64,000 bases of DNA from Seriola aureovittata (lineage: Eukaryota > Chordata > Actinopteri > Carangiformes > Carangidae). Below the pieces are notes generated by a model. That model was not told where the DNA came from. It was given only the letters and a program-made list of their open reading frames with translations, and did not search any database. The stretch is from the NCBI RefSeq assembly GCF_021018895.1, contig NC_079365.1, positions 4,572,501-4,636,500 of the forward strand, written 5' to 3'. A program made the position numbers and the translations under genes. Shown piece by piece: positions 38,701 to 60,756 of this stretch. The first letter of the stretch is position 1; the number at the start of each line of letters is the position of its first letter.

Positions 38701-40459
38701 CCCACAAACCTAGGTGGCATGTTTGGGTTTTTTCGTCTGACAGTGAAAAGCAGCAGATCCTCTCATCTGAGAAGTTAAACCCCCGTAATGTTTGGCATTT
38801 TTCCAGGAAAAATTATGGAACTCGATGATTAAAATAGTTGCAGATTTTATTTTCTGTTCATTTATCAGTTTCAGCTCTAGCTGAATTCCATGCATTGGCT
38901 TCAGTTTCAGGGTTCTGGCATTGTTCCTGCTGGCTCACTGTCACACTGTCAGGGTTTACCAGGACAGTTGAATAGAACAGAGCCATCAATATTATTAGTA
39001 ACACCTGTGCTTTTGCTACAAGTCAAAATGTCTGTTGTGAAGAAGGCCTGCTGAGGTTTCTTGTAAGCATTGTCATCCATATTCTGGCGGCTGTGTGAAG
39101 GTACTTGTTTTCTGCTGCTTTGCAGCTGAAGAGGTGACCTTTTAATGACCACAACATTGTTTTGATTCTGAAAATAGTCAGGTCATGATCGTTTAGCCTC
39201 AGGTTTCTTGGTGTAGTTTCAGCTTTGGTCTGTGGTATTGGGTCGGCCATGTGGTTTTAAAAGAAGAAAGGACTATTTTATCCAGATCCTAGTGTCAAAA
39301 TTCAAATGGAATTGTTACAGGTTCAAATGGTCAGCTGCTTGGTTGTGAGGTGAGGTTTTAAATTCTAAACTAATGCAGGCTACAGATATTATTGACCGTT
39401 TACAGTGACATGTTTTATTCTTTTGCAGACATCTGTTAGCTTTGACATTCAGACAAAGGTCCATAAATCTTATTTTCACCAAGTTTGCTTTGAAGCAGCA
39501 AAAGATAAATTCTGTTCAGTTTTTTGAGCTTGTTGTGATGCTGTTGTTATTGTATCATACTAAAAAAATTGTTGATTTTATTTCTGATCTGTGTCTTGGG
39601 AATTTTGTGGAAAGGAGAAAACCCCAGTCTGGTGTTTTTTCCTCTGCTTTCACATTTCCTCCACCCAAATACTCGGGTAGCACAGCTACAAAGTGTGCAA
39701 TGTCTTTGTGTGAAGTACATTGATACTGTGTTGTTTGGTCCCTAAATGGGGCTCCAGCTGTGGATCTGTACGATCGCTTTAATCTCTTAAATTAGAAAAT
39801 CTCATCTGGACATCTGGACACTTCCATTGACTCTGTGGTTGATCAGGGAGGTTCGGTTATTAATCGCTGACTGGACAGGGTTATTTCCCCATAAATGTCC
39901 CAGAGTCACGTAGATAATGAGATTTTTACACAGGCCTTGGGTCAGGGTAATTCAATTTTTCAGTTATGTTTAAGTGCTTTTACCAACAGTTTGTCATTGA
40001 CCAGTAATGAAAGAGCCATCTGGTGTTGAGCTGCTCAAAGTCTCCCCCAGAAAATTGGTCAGTAACCACCCCATGCTTTCTTCTCCTTCTGTATGTCCTG
40101 CTCACACAAAATGTCCACACAGTAGAATACAGTTCTAATTTAGATCAAAGTAATCCACAAAGATTGAAAGCTGTAATTGATGCCAGTAGTGCCTTTGCTT
40201 AGAATTGACCTGAGGGAGAGGCAAATACTTCGGCAGTGAAATACTTAATGTGGAGTTTAGAGTTTTGGTTTCATGTTTATATTAAAAAAACTAAAATGGG
40301 TGAATGCCAAACAAGCAAAATTACATCCACTGTGTCTCTGTGTTGTTTCCCTGTGTACTGTGTAGCCAGTAGTTTTAGCCTGTGCTCTTGGTGAGTGTCT
40401 CTGTGACTTTACAGTGCCATTAACTAATGAAGTTTCCTCTCTTTGTTTTTCTGTTGCAG

Positions 40460-48854
<8,395 letters not shown>

Positions 48855-50580
48855 GAGGCTCCTACCTTTTTCAAAGCACACACACATAACTCATCCACAC
48901 ATTTAAATACATACACACACACACACACGCCCCCCTCCCCCTGCCCCCACACCCCTTTCCCTTGCTCTGCTAAGGCTGGTTGACAGCACTGTCTTCCACA
49001 GGGAAGACTAGAAGGAAAACAGCCGACCAAGATTCAGATAATTCTCTGCAATAATAAGAAGCTTCACCCCCAAGTCTGAGTTTGGGACAGAAGATGAACC
49101 TAACCTGGCCAACAGGGCGCTGTGGGCTCCGGGCAGACGGTGATCCAGATACCAAGCTTACACACAAGTACAATTCATTCTGTCGAGTTTTTGATAGATT
49201 GATTTTAATTCAGTGCTGTGGCCTAATCAACTTCTAGAAGCCCAGCTGTTAAGTTGTCCTCAGCCACTGTAAAGGTTTCATGGATATAAGCCCCACCCCG
49301 GCCCCTCCCAGCCACCTGATTGGTGGCTGCTCATGCTGCTGGTCCCGCCCCCTCTGTTAATGAGCACACTCATCGCCAGATCCCTACGTTCTTTGTCAGC
49401 ACTACCAGAAGAAATGCTAACAGAGTAGTTTTGTTTGCCAACAATCCCCTTTTCTCCTCAAACATATGACAAGTCGGAGATATTTATTCCACGATCCAGA
49501 TAGACGCACTCTCAACCACTAAGGAAACTGTGTAGGTCTGACAGGACTTGGTAATTCAGGGCAATAAGGATAAAACACACACTCTTTGAGGAAATGAAAC
49601 TGGTAAATGTTGCCATCTACTATCCAGTCCTCCTAGTGTGGACTTTCACAGTGCAGAGTCGCAGTCCATTTGGAGTGTGGTGATCACTTGAAGAGCTAAA
49701 GGCATCCAGTAGTAATGGGTCCGCTAGTCGACCACAGGAATTGGCCTTTTAGATGCAGGGAACTTAAACAGTGTTAGCAGAACAAGCGGTGTATTCTTCA
49801 TGCGTTGCCAGGGACCAAGGGAGAGTAAAGCAGGATACTGTTCTAACATTGTCACCACCTTACACTTGGAACGGGTACAGCACAGACATCCGTGTAAAAC
49901 CAATGTTTCTTGGCTGGAGTTCCGTATTTAAACAACTGATCAGTGAACATGAATTTCCACCAGATTTCTGTGCCAGGTCAGAATTTGGTGCCTTCCTGTA
50001 GTGAGTTGAGTCCAGGCTGTATGTCTGAGGTGTGAAGGGCTGTCCAGTCTGTTGTACCTGTTCAAGCTGTGCGGTGCTGCATGTAGCTGAACCTTGGTCT
50101 CTGTTCTAAATGATAGGTTTAACAGATGTAATTATAATGTAAGCTGGCACACAATGTTGATGTAGGCTCCAGGTGTTTTTACCAAAATCTTTTTTCTTCA
50201 TTATTTCTGTTTGTGCTGTTTTTTTTATTTTATATATATATAAATATATAAAAAAAAAAGGTTACTTTCACTCCTTTTACATTTAGGGGTCGGAACTCAT
50301 CCGAACTCTTACCTGCCAGTTTATACCAAGAAAACCTCTGATTGGTTTAGTTGAATTAAAAACCTCCAGTGGCAGAGAGACTGTTTGGTAAAGATTATTT
50401 GTGATTGGTTGGTTCTTGTTTTTCTTTACTGGTGGCTTAGAGTTGGGTTGACGTCCAGCCCAAGTCAGTATAATTATTATAACCTGTTGTTGTTTTGGTG
50501 CAAAACCAAATGCTTTGTTTAAAGTCTTTGTTCTTTGTATATGCATTCTTTTCAAAAATATTAAACTTATACCTTAATTG
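48855..50580 (+). other. cdc42: cdc42 distal 3' UTR
   Basis: After the CVLL stop the sequence has no CDS and stays only moderately AT-rich for 1.7 kb. It ends in a run of AT-rich motifs with ATTAAA at 50560-50565, followed by T-rich DNA. Long 3' UTRs are usual for vertebrate cdc42. The end point is inferred from that hexamer. Confidence 0.5.
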
Positions 50581-52406
50581 CCTTTAACACGTTTCCCTTG
50601 CCATTCTTTTTATTTTTATTGTGACTGGTGAACTATAAAATAACCTACTCATCTCCAAACAATTGTTTTAATGACTGGAAGGTTCTTTCTGTATGTTGGC
50701 TTTCTTGTGCTATCTTAAGTATTTTCCTTCTAACAGAACAGGTTAATCTCTACCAGAGCTTGCAACAAAATCAAAGGTCAAATTTTATATAGATGGACCT
50801 ATAATTCAAAGCGGCTAACATGGTATGTGTATATATTTTTGTAGTTTCTACTCCAAATGTTGGGGGCATCCCAGCTGGATGATGTCATGGCATGTTACTC
50901 CAGTAGGAGGTGCTGTTCACCCAAACATCACAGCTGTCGGTGGCCATGCGGGTCACAGTGAAACTGATGCATGAAAATATGAAAAAGAAAGTTTGGATAT
51001 CCAAACATACATGTCACATGAAGATATATACACATATCTATGTGTTCATGGTTTGAACTCAATACTTGAGTACTCAATAAGAGCCCATTGTTATTCCTGA
51101 TAACTTAATCCAGATTTAACAAGTCAACGGTCAAACTGTTCAAAGAACTAAATTAGCCAAATGGGAATAAACAGGATTAATCTAGCCTGATAACATGTTA
51201 CCCTCAGGTATTTAAGCTGTGTTAGCTAGAGAACTGTTGATAGGTAAACAATGGATTTATTAAGTAGAAATAATGAAACACTAAAAGGGAGAGTCCATTG
51301 ATTTTACACATCTGATCTACTCATGAGGAATACTACTCGGCCTGTGAAAACAGTTGTATAATGGCTCTCATGGGCTTGAAGGGAATTGTTGGATCCAACA
51401 TTTATGAAGCTTGACCCATTTAGTTCCTAGTATGGCTCACCCATTGATTATTCACGGAATGATCTGGTCACCGTTTAAAATAGAAAGCTTTTTACGGTAG
51501 ACAGGAGTAGGAGTTCAGCAAGAATCCCATTAAAAATCAAAAGGTACATTTCATAATTTTAGTGATGTCCATCCAGTTCATGCATAAATTACAGTGATGA
51601 GTTTGTGAAGCAATATTCAACATCAAATTAACGCCTGCTTCAGTTTACAACATGCCACCATAATGCCAAACAAATGAACATGTAGACTGAACAAGGTTTC
51701 TTCTCACTGCAGAGGAAAAGCTTTTCTTAAAACAGAAATAAAAAGCTTACTTAGCTAAGTTTCTTTACAAAACTATCAGTGTGGAGGACTCATTTCTCAT
51801 TCAGTAGTAAGTAAAGTTAATTTGTATAGAACCTTTCACAGAAAAATCACAAAGCAGAAACACTGTTTTGCACTCTTGCTTTAATCTCTCTAATGACAAT
51901 TAACAGAATCAAAACACATGGACGAGTCAACAAATATCGTTGCAAAATGTTGTTTCTAATCGATGGAAGCAATAACACTGTTAGTAATTAATTTAAGATG
52001 CAGATTTTACCAATATTGCAAAACAAATCTGTTAAAATCAGAATACGTTTTAGTATCCCAGCTTTAAGTGCAACATTAAATCACTGTAATGCCATCATCA
52101 AGGCCCAAGACCTATTAAATTACCATTAAGTCTTTTGGTAATTGTGACATATTTTACAGATGATATAAAACCTATCCATAATCATCTTTTAATGTTAATG
52201 AAATTTGTTTAAGCTCAATAGGTAATGTGATTCTGAGCCACATCAATGACACATTTTCCATCTCTTTGTGATGGACAAAGAGATGGAGGTAAAACTAATA
52301 CACAGCACTGAAAACAGATTGTTCCATTAGTTTATGATAAAATTTTATTTTAAAGTTTTTTTTTTTTTTTACAAAATTAGTCTCTGAAGCTACACTTATC
52401 CCCTGT

Positions 52407-52410
<4 letters not shown>

Positions 52411-52488
<78 letters not shown>

Positions 52489-52516
52489 CACACACACAGG
52501 CATACACACACACACA
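52411..52516. repeat. Compound (CA)n microsatellite
   Basis: About 106 bp of CA with three GG interruptions, the longest CA tract in the window. Confidence 0.95.
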
Positions 52517-52905
52517 TCTAGTATCTAACCATGTATTGCTGTAATGTTGGTGTTGAGAGATCAGTATCACGTTCACACAACTTACACAGATGTCCAGGAA
52601 TTCCTCAAACTGCAGCAAATGAGGGTGATATCCCAGGTTTGGTGACCTGGATCATCTGCTACAGACGGCTGGGAGGGGATGTTGCATTGCGCCCAACCCA
52701 CCCTCGTCTCCCTCCTCCACCCTCATCCACCCCTGTGAGGCGTTCACACATTCCCTGCCTTTCTGGAGTGCTGTCTGTCAGCGCCTTCTTCTGCTAAAGA
52801 GACGCTGACAGCCATTAATTATCACACAGGCTGAACCAAGGGCATTCCTCTCTGCTGAAATATTGGTGTACACACATGCACACACAGATGCTCCTGAGCC
52901 TGTTT

Positions 52906-52911
<6 letters not shown>

Positions 52912-52953
<42 letters not shown>
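52912..52953. repeat. (AC)n microsatellite
   Basis: About 20 AC units. Confidence 0.95.
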
Positions 52954-52956
<3 letters not shown>

Positions 52957-53130
52957 ACACCACCTGGCCTCCATTGGTCTTCATCATGTTTGACAAATGA
53001 GTCTAAATGTTTTGTCCTCTGGGGTCGTCCAATCACCGTGGTCGAGCGTCTCCTCTGGGTGGATCGAGCAGGCAGAGGTGGGGATGTAATGACCAGGCAA
53101 CACACCAGGACACTTGAGAAACCTGAAATA

Positions 53131-53131
<1 letters not shown>

Positions 53132-53166
<35 letters not shown>
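53132..53166. repeat. (CA)n microsatellite
   Basis: About 17 CA units. Confidence 0.95.
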
Positions 53167-53168
<2 letters not shown>

Positions 53169-53351
53169 GCTGGCGGAGAGCTGCCTGTATGTGTGCTGCA
53201 CCCATTTTTATGAGATGATTTTATGATTATCTGCACAGATACTGACTTGTGATGAAAAGCACGCTGAGGATTTTAGCAGTTTATCAGAGCTCAGCAGTAA
53301 ATCAGTGTTCAGACATCTCAGCTATATACAGTGTGAGGGCATGCCTGCTAT

Positions 53352-53356
<5 letters not shown>

Positions 53357-53402
<46 letters not shown>
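53357..53402. repeat. (TG)n microsatellite
   Basis: About 23 TG units. Confidence 0.95.
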
Positions 53403-53403
<1 letters not shown>

Positions 53404-55509
53404 ATGAGAGTAAATCATTGCTGGCTGAAGCTAGGACACAGTCTGCTTAGCCGTGCCGGTGCTGAACCTTTGACAGTCTCTGCTGTTCCAGTGTCCAGAG
53501 CTCCTGCCAACACATGGAACACAATGTGGTTTTCATGTAGATGTTGGCTGTGGTGTAGAGGTGCAGGTTTGGCCCGCTCCGCCTGGTCTAAATGCTCTCC
53601 AGCAGGTAGGAGGAGGGGCCAGAGGAAGAGAAAAGGGTGAGGGGCCATCTTTATTTTTAACTAGGCCATACTGTAAATCGTGGGGGAAAGGAGGGATAAC
53701 GGGAACTTCAATGAAAATATACCTTTCAAGTGAAAAACTGGAATTTGTAAGAATACAGCCATGACAAAAACATCTTCTCATTATATAAACCAGCACCCAG
53801 CATATTTAGTATGTGTAAGAGGCACTTTTAAGCTACAATATGATTATTATATAAAATTCTATGTCTTCTCTGTAAATAAGACTGAATTGTTCCTCTGAAA
53901 AATGACTTTCTGGTGGTGTAATGTGATGATAAGAATCTAAAACTTTTGCACAGTACTGTATAGTGACAGATAGATTGTGGATGTGGGATGGGAAGCTAAG
54001 GGAGGAGGCGGGGTTGACCCTGTTGCCATGGGTGACATTATTTCATGAGTGAAATTCCTCTCTACATCCACTGTGATTGGTGTCTGATAGGTCAATGGAC
54101 TGTGTCATTGGATGTGAAAGAAATCAGTCAATAAAAAATAAAAGGTACATTTGAATCTTCCTCCAAAAAAAATAATAAATTTGATCGACAGATGCAAATA
54201 AATTACATTTATTTATGTGTTTATTGCAGTTAGTGATTATTTAATGTGCACCTAATGACCTGTCAGACAGTGACGGTCTGACAAGCATTTTTGGCTTGAT
54301 GAATAACTCAGGCAGGCAGCTGAGGCTGAGATCATCAGTCCTGCAAACTGAGTTATTCCATCGTCCATGTAGCACAGAGTTGCGCAAACTATCATCTCCG
54401 GCGTTGGGTTCAATTTGTTTTGTGAGCCGACTGAATCCTGGCTGCCATTAAAATCTGCTCAGTGTTTTAGAAAAGACTGACTCGATGAGGGACATTACTA
54501 ATTGTGAACAGGTCTGAGTTTGTGAACACGGCCCATTGGATTTTACTGAACTCGTTCAATGTGCAGTCTTAACGCTATCGAAAATAGAAATTGATTTTGT
54601 GATTTTCTTCATGGCTGAGACTGAGGCGGATACTCCGTTAGTCTGTTACTTGGAGAAAGCCTGGGGGTTCCTCTACTATTTATGCCTCATAATGTCATAT
54701 GAGAAGGCCATACATTGGCATGGAACAGAAATAAAAAGTTTGCTAATTTCAGTTTGGCTAGCACTCCAGTCAAGTGGTTTCTCACTGGGCAGCGTGTTCT
54801 TCCTTGATTTAAAAAAAAACAAGGTAAGGTGGCACCAGGGATGTTCCAGTCAGACGAACACTCCCCTGTATACTATATTTGACTTGATTAACGGCCAGCC
54901 AATCAGACTACAGGCTCAGAGAGTTGAAAGAGAGAGTAGCGAGAGGAGATGTAAAACTATATTGAGATGGTTTTTGGAGCTTTAATCACAAATATATCGT
55001 CTTATGGAAATTAAAACGTCAAATTAAAAACCCCCAAAGTGTCAAAAATGGGAACTTTACATTTTTACCTAATTGTGGTTTCATTTTGTTGCTGCTGTTA
55101 AAAAAGGGTTTTTCATAAAGGAAGCAGATCCAAACACCATGATGTGATTTTCCATTTTCTAACACAGCTGTATGTGTGTGTGTGAGTGAGTGAGTGAGTG
55201 TGTGTATCCCAAGATAACCTGAGGTGGTTGTGTGTTCTGTGTGTGTGTGTAGTCTGATGTTACCACTGGTCACTGCAATGATTATTTTGACACGGCAGTT
55301 TGCTGTTGGCCTATAGATACATGTAACACACATGCTCCAACTGCTTTCACCCACATATACACACACACACTTAAATACACACACCCACACACACACATAC
55401 AGGTGTGTGTGTGCAGTGCCCAGGTGTTAAGGGAAAGTTCTTTGCAGTTCAGATGAAATCTCCCTATTGACAGACATATTGCTCTAAGCACCAAGTGAGA
55501 GTGTGTGTT

Positions 55510-55511
<2 letters not shown>

Positions 55512-55557
<46 letters not shown>
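55512..55557. repeat. (TG)n microsatellite
   Basis: About 22 TG units. Confidence 0.95.
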
Positions 55558-55560
<3 letters not shown>

Positions 55561-55644
55561 AGGTAAGCTCACAGTGAACCTTCATACCAGCATCAAGAGA
55601 TGAAGCTGTGGCAGCTAAAGCCCTCATCAACAGCCTGATCCACC

Positions 55645-55647
<3 letters not shown>

Positions 55648-55691
<44 letters not shown>
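55648..55691. repeat. (GT)n microsatellite
   Basis: About 22 GT units, 90 bp from the preceding tract. Confidence 0.95.
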
Positions 55692-55693
<2 letters not shown>

Positions 55694-56357
55694 TGAGTAA
55701 GAAGAGTTGTATGTTGTCACTTTCACTCCTCCTGAATGTTCCTCCTTCTCTCTCTGATCCGTCTTTATCCGATGTGTCCACGCTGGGAGAAAATGTCGCC
55801 TGAGTGGCTGCGAGACGAACACGACACCTGGATCAATTTCACAGTAAATGTGTCTCTGTCCATCTTTTAACCCAGAGCTGTTAAAGTCAAGTCCAAGTCA
55901 AGTCTTGAGTCTTCGTGAGTCTCTCTGAACTCTAACCACACTCATTAAACGTGCAGCTTCCACAGGTGTGTGTCCTCTGTGGAAGTCTTTTTCCAGATGT
56001 CAACACCCCTTTGATTCGGATTCTGTTGAATGATTAGTCAGCTGATGTGAAGGGAGTGTAAACAACAGGAATAACAGCACCAACAGCAGCTCTGTAATAG
56101 TTATTCATATTTATTCCTAAAATAAAAACATGACCTGGGTAAAATTTGAAGCACGAAAGAATCATGAAAACACCTTTTCATTTCTTCTTCTCTTCCTTTT
56201 TCCACTCCAAATGTATCTTGGCTCCTTCAGGAAAAATATACATCTATACAGCGGCAGTTATTATTTTTAGCCATATAATATCAGATTGAGTGTGAAGAGG
56301 ATGTTAGACTTGTGCTCTTTCACAAACTCGTTGGGCTATGAGAGATTTTATTTAGTG

Positions 56358-56874
56358 CAGTGGTTCCCAACCAGTGGGCCAAGACCCACTGGTGGGCTGC
56401 TAAGGTATTACAAGTATGCTGACAAATCATTTGCAAAATAGTACAATTTTGTACTCATTACATAGTTTTTTTGTATTTTCTTCGTATGAAGGTCTATCAC
56501 ATACACCAGTGATAGGAGCTTTCATGTTGCTGCCGGACCACATCGTATGCTCTCAGTCTGATTGCGCAGTAAATACATCCATGGAAAAAAATGGAGTGAT
56601 TAATTGATAACTGGTTAGCATCAGGAAGAAATAAAAGCACATGGAGTCAAGAGACAGAAGGTGAATGGACAGGTGATATCTCCCCCTGTCAAACAAATTA
56701 GACAAATTGAGCTTCCCCTGCTTTCAGTTCAGTTCCAATGTTCTACCGTTAAAATAAAAAGTGCTGTGAGAACGTATTACTGGGCCTCCGTATTGTTATG
56801 GGGTTGGATGTTGGGCGCCTACATGTTTTAGATTTTCAGGTGGGCTATGAGTTGGAAAAGGTTGTGAACCACTG
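56358..56874. mobile_element. Non-autonomous hAT (Charlie-like) element
   Basis: The left end CAGTGGTTCCCAACC and the right end, reversed CAGTGGTTCACAACC, are the classic hAT terminal repeat. Flanking 8-mers ATTTAGTG (56350-56357) and ATTTGGAG (56875-56882) match at 6 of 8 positions. The 517-bp interior has no transposase, so it is an old deletion derivative. Confidence 0.8.
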
Positions 56875-58175
56875 ATTTGGAGCGTTCACAGCTTTTGTGA
56901 TCCTGTTCTTTCAGGGATAAACATCCTTATTGTTGTTTGCTGTTGTTTCTGTCATTTGCATCATATGATGCTCTGGTGCATCATAGTGAAAACAGTCTTC
57001 CTCACACCTCTCTCACATCCCTGCTGGGGGGTGATGAGGGCAGCGGGGAGGTAAGTACAGGGTTTAGTCACTAAATCGTTTCATAATTTAAAAAAAGTTT
57101 CAGGCTGCAGCTCTTTGTTTCTGTGTGTAGCTGAGTGTCAGTCTGTCTGTCACAGCCAACAGGAGTTTACCAGTGCAGAGGGGAGGAATGTCGACATTAA
57201 GCCGCTGTAGGTCGCCTACATCACTCTGCAAAATCAATCACAGACCTCCTCTGTGTGTTCGTCCTTCCCTCTCCCACAGTGACTTCAAATTTATTCACTG
57301 ATCAGCTGTCTTTACCTCCCCTGTTCCCCTGCTTTCAGTCCCCTCATGAATATATATGAGGTAACTTCTAAGTCATATGACAACAAATCCTCTTTTTTTT
57401 TTTCTCCTGCAAATGATGTTTATATGCAGCTAATCAATGTTAGTGAGTTACCTTTGCAGCTGCGGTGCAGGAAATGGTGTCATTCATATCGTGAAACAGG
57501 AGTTACGGGTGTGGAGGTTGATGGTTTGTGTCTTTCCTCATACTTGTAATTGGTGCTGACAACATATTTTGATAATGCAAAATAGCAGCATAAGATTGCG
57601 ATACACGGAAGATACGGCTGTATATGAAGAGATGGGAAACAGCATGAATGAGAGCACACATTACACCTACTGGAGGTCCCAGTTTACTCAGAGAGAGAGA
57701 CTTAATGTCCACTTGTGGGTGGACAGCACATCACACTTACAGGCGGTGTCAGGGAAAAAAAAGCGAGTTAATAAGGGGTTTATAGTGTAGTAGCCGTGTC
57801 AGATGTGAAGCCTGGCGTCCGTGTCTTGATGCCCACGAGCTCGACTCTCTCGCCCGCTCCACTCATGTTGCACAACGTGGCTGTTTTAGGGCAAAAAACA
57901 GCAGAGACACCAGAGGAAAGCCGAGAGGGAAGAAGAGGGGAGGAGGGCCAGCGGAGAAAGAATTGCAACTGTCATCACAAACAAGAACCATCTGTCTCAT
58001 TTGTGTAACTTGTTTTCTTTTAATATGAGAAGTATGCTGAAGAGATCTGGGAGTTTGAGAGAGGCCTGGGAGGGCTGGGCCCTGGGCTAAAGCCAGCCTT
58101 CTCCTGGGTTCTCTGAGCGAGTGGCATTAATATCCAGCCAACCTGCACTGTTAACCCTTCACACTCACAACACAC

Positions 58176-58180
<5 letters not shown>

Positions 58181-58214
<34 letters not shown>
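58181..58214. repeat. (GA)n microsatellite
   Basis: Seventeen GA units. Confidence 0.95.
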
Positions 58215-58217
<3 letters not shown>

Positions 58218-59737
58218 CATCAGAAAACCTTTAACCTGAGGTATGCAGGGGTACCTGAGGTGTAATTTGAACTATTAGCCGCCTGTCTGGGAGACGAATA
58301 GGCTGGAAGATTTATGTGAAAGAGTGAAATGACACCATCGTTATCTCATTACCTCTCATACCTTTAGGAAGTATTTACCAGAGGAGAACCAGCGCTTCTG
58401 TTAGATGTAACACACGCTAATTGAACAACACATCAAACAAATTGTATTTGTCAGGTTGTTTTCATTATAAAGTTTGCGTGACTTATGTGATTTGTGTACC
58501 TGTCATTTTTATGTTGATACACTGAATAAAAGTCAGTTCAGGAGCTGAAACCAGAACTTCTGGGGTTTTTCCCAAGGTAAGAAAACCCCACTCAAAATCT
58601 CATTGACATTATTAGTAATGTAAAGAACTACAAGTGCAGCCTTTCTCAACAGTCTGTCATGTGGATCGCTTCAAGTGTTCAAGTTAGACTGGTACATTTT
58701 TATAAAGAGATCTAATATTATTTATACAATATTTCTGTTTTTAGAGGCCTTTAACAAACACCATTTCCCAGAATCCCTAAAGGGTTGAGTCAGGAGTTCA
58801 TGGTTGGCTCAGACATGTCTGTAATAACAGCAGGACAGAGAGGACAACATTTTTAGACAGCAGAAATTATGGCTATAAAGTTGGAAAAATGACTGTAGAA
58901 GAGACGCTTTGTGAGCAAAACCAGGTTACTACCGCCATGCCAATAAATATTCATGAGAGCTGTAGTTTTTTTTTGTTTGAAATAATTTTAAAATCTGTAA
59001 ACATCAAAATCCCAGAGTTTTCATCTTCAAACAGCGAGCACTGTAGTGGATGCAGATGTGTCTTAGAATATGGAAACTCAAACAACACACAGGCTGATGA
59101 CAGAAATACTGAATGAGAGATTGCACTGAGTTACAGAAGCAAGAGGAACAGCTGTCGGACTTTGGCTCTCACTTGCCCTGTTACTATGGATATAGTGCAG
59201 TGTCCAACTTTAAAGATGTGTCTCCTGCTGTAGAAATGCTTTATCCAGTTTGTATTATTATATACTTGTTTTAATACTGACTAGGTTTAACAAATTAAAT
59301 AGTATTTTGGAGAATATTACTGTTTTCTTTACCAAAAGTCAGATGATCTGGAAGATGTTTACAGAGTGGAGAGTGTAGTGTAGCGTCTAGGTTCACTCAA
59401 CAGTAGAACTAATATATGTTAAATTGTGTTCATTTTAAAATGATTTATAAAATCTCTGTAATTTACATATTTACATAATCATGAATCTGCTATGAATCTA
59501 TTTCATTAGAGGATACTTGTGCTGAATGTGGTTTCTTGTTGGGATCTTGTTGCTTGACAAGAGCTTCGGCCATCAATGCCTTTACATGACAAGAGGTTAT
59601 AATACCCCCCCGAGCAGCACTATGCTACAGTGATTGGGTATCAGAAAGTGCAAGTGCAACAAAAGACGTGATGTAGACATAGAAGCAAAACAAGAGGGTT
59701 GCTTTGCATCTCTGACAGCTCTGGGTGAGTAAAGGAG

Positions 59738-59852
59738 TAAAGTTTGATGCTGAACTTACAAGGTTTCTTCCAGAGTGGTAAGTAAACAGCTGTTAATGCT
59801 AACCTTAGCTATGTAGCAATAGTGAAAGTTACAAATAGCTCCTTTAACACGA
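59738..59852. repeat. Dispersed repeat copy 2 (partner at 24887-24972)
   Basis: Same ordered blocks as copy 1, with a 20-30 bp insertion after AATGCTAAC. No terminal structure was recognised. Confidence 0.6.
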
Positions 59853-59932
59853 GGTGCAACTTTTGCTACTAAGGCCACAAGTGATGATTACAGGGTGATG
59901 GCAGTGCTAAAACTGCAACACAAGTACAGGAG

Positions 59933-60060
59933 AGTAAATAAAAGTAAAAGTAAAAGTAAAAGTAAAAGTAAAACTAAAAGTAAAAGTAAGTAAATAAAAG
60001 TAAAAGTAAAATTAAAAGTAAGTAAATAAAAGTAAAAGTAAGTCAAATAAAGTAAGTGAA
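59933..60060. repeat. AAAGTA hexamer minisatellite
   Basis: Near-perfect AAAGTA units with AAGTAAAT variants over about 125 bp. Confidence 0.93.
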
Positions 60061-60722
60061 TTGAGTATGTAATGTCAATTACAGCTATATCTACCTAAAG
60101 AACATTAGGCAACACCGTAGCTTACCACCATAAACTAGTAGTAGCAGCAGAAAGTGTAATGATTGAGAAGACACGTCTGCGTCCTGATCCAGTGATTGAG
60201 CAGTGGGATTTTTGGTCCTGAAAGGATTCTGCATAGATAGATAGATAGATAGATACTAGTATAAAATGAGCTATGACTAGTTTCATTCCACAAATATTTG
60301 TATCATCCTTCATAAACCCATATTTGTTGCATTTTAAATTTGACACACTCCCACAAAAACACACACACACACACACACGCACTAAGTGGTAAAACCCTAC
60401 TGTCAGCCTCTTGTCTCCGCCACAACCGCAGCAAACCACAAGAGGCATTAGAGTTCTCTGACTGACTGACTGCCTGACTGTACATATGGCTGTCTGACAG
60501 GCTGAGCACACACATACGAGCCCACAGACATTCCCAATCAGTGTGGCCACCACCACCCATCTCATCTGGGCCATCATGGTAGCTTAATGAAGGACAGATC
60601 CCCCGCCATCGTAGGCCGAGAGCGGTTAGAGTTACACTTTCTGCAGAGGGGGAGCGGACTGGAACCAGTGTAAGTCAAAGATATTGCAGGAGAAAGAGCG
60701 AGAAAGCCAGAGTTGGGGAGGT

Positions 60723-60723
60723 G

Positions 60724-60752
<29 letters not shown>
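60723..60752. repeat. Poly(G) tract, 30 bases
   Basis: Thirty consecutive G on the + strand, a strong G-quadruplex former and a likely sequencing trouble spot. Confidence 0.9.

Positions 60753-60756
<4 letters not shown>

Larger units (their letters stand above)
33321..40459 (+). other. cdc42: cdc42 intron 1 (inferred)
   Basis: 7.1 kb between the proposed noncoding first exon and the ATG exon. It contains the Harbinger-like element, CT and AT microsatellites, and otherwise unremarkable AT-rich DNA. A 116-codon frame at 35884-36234 has no family resemblance and is not annotated. Confidence 0.45.

Noticed and set aside
54536..54985. 149-codon + frame
   Set aside because: No recognised motif, no promoter or poly(A) context, and codon use looks random.
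60122..60577. 151-codon - frame
   Set aside because: Runs through a CA repeat and has no domain.
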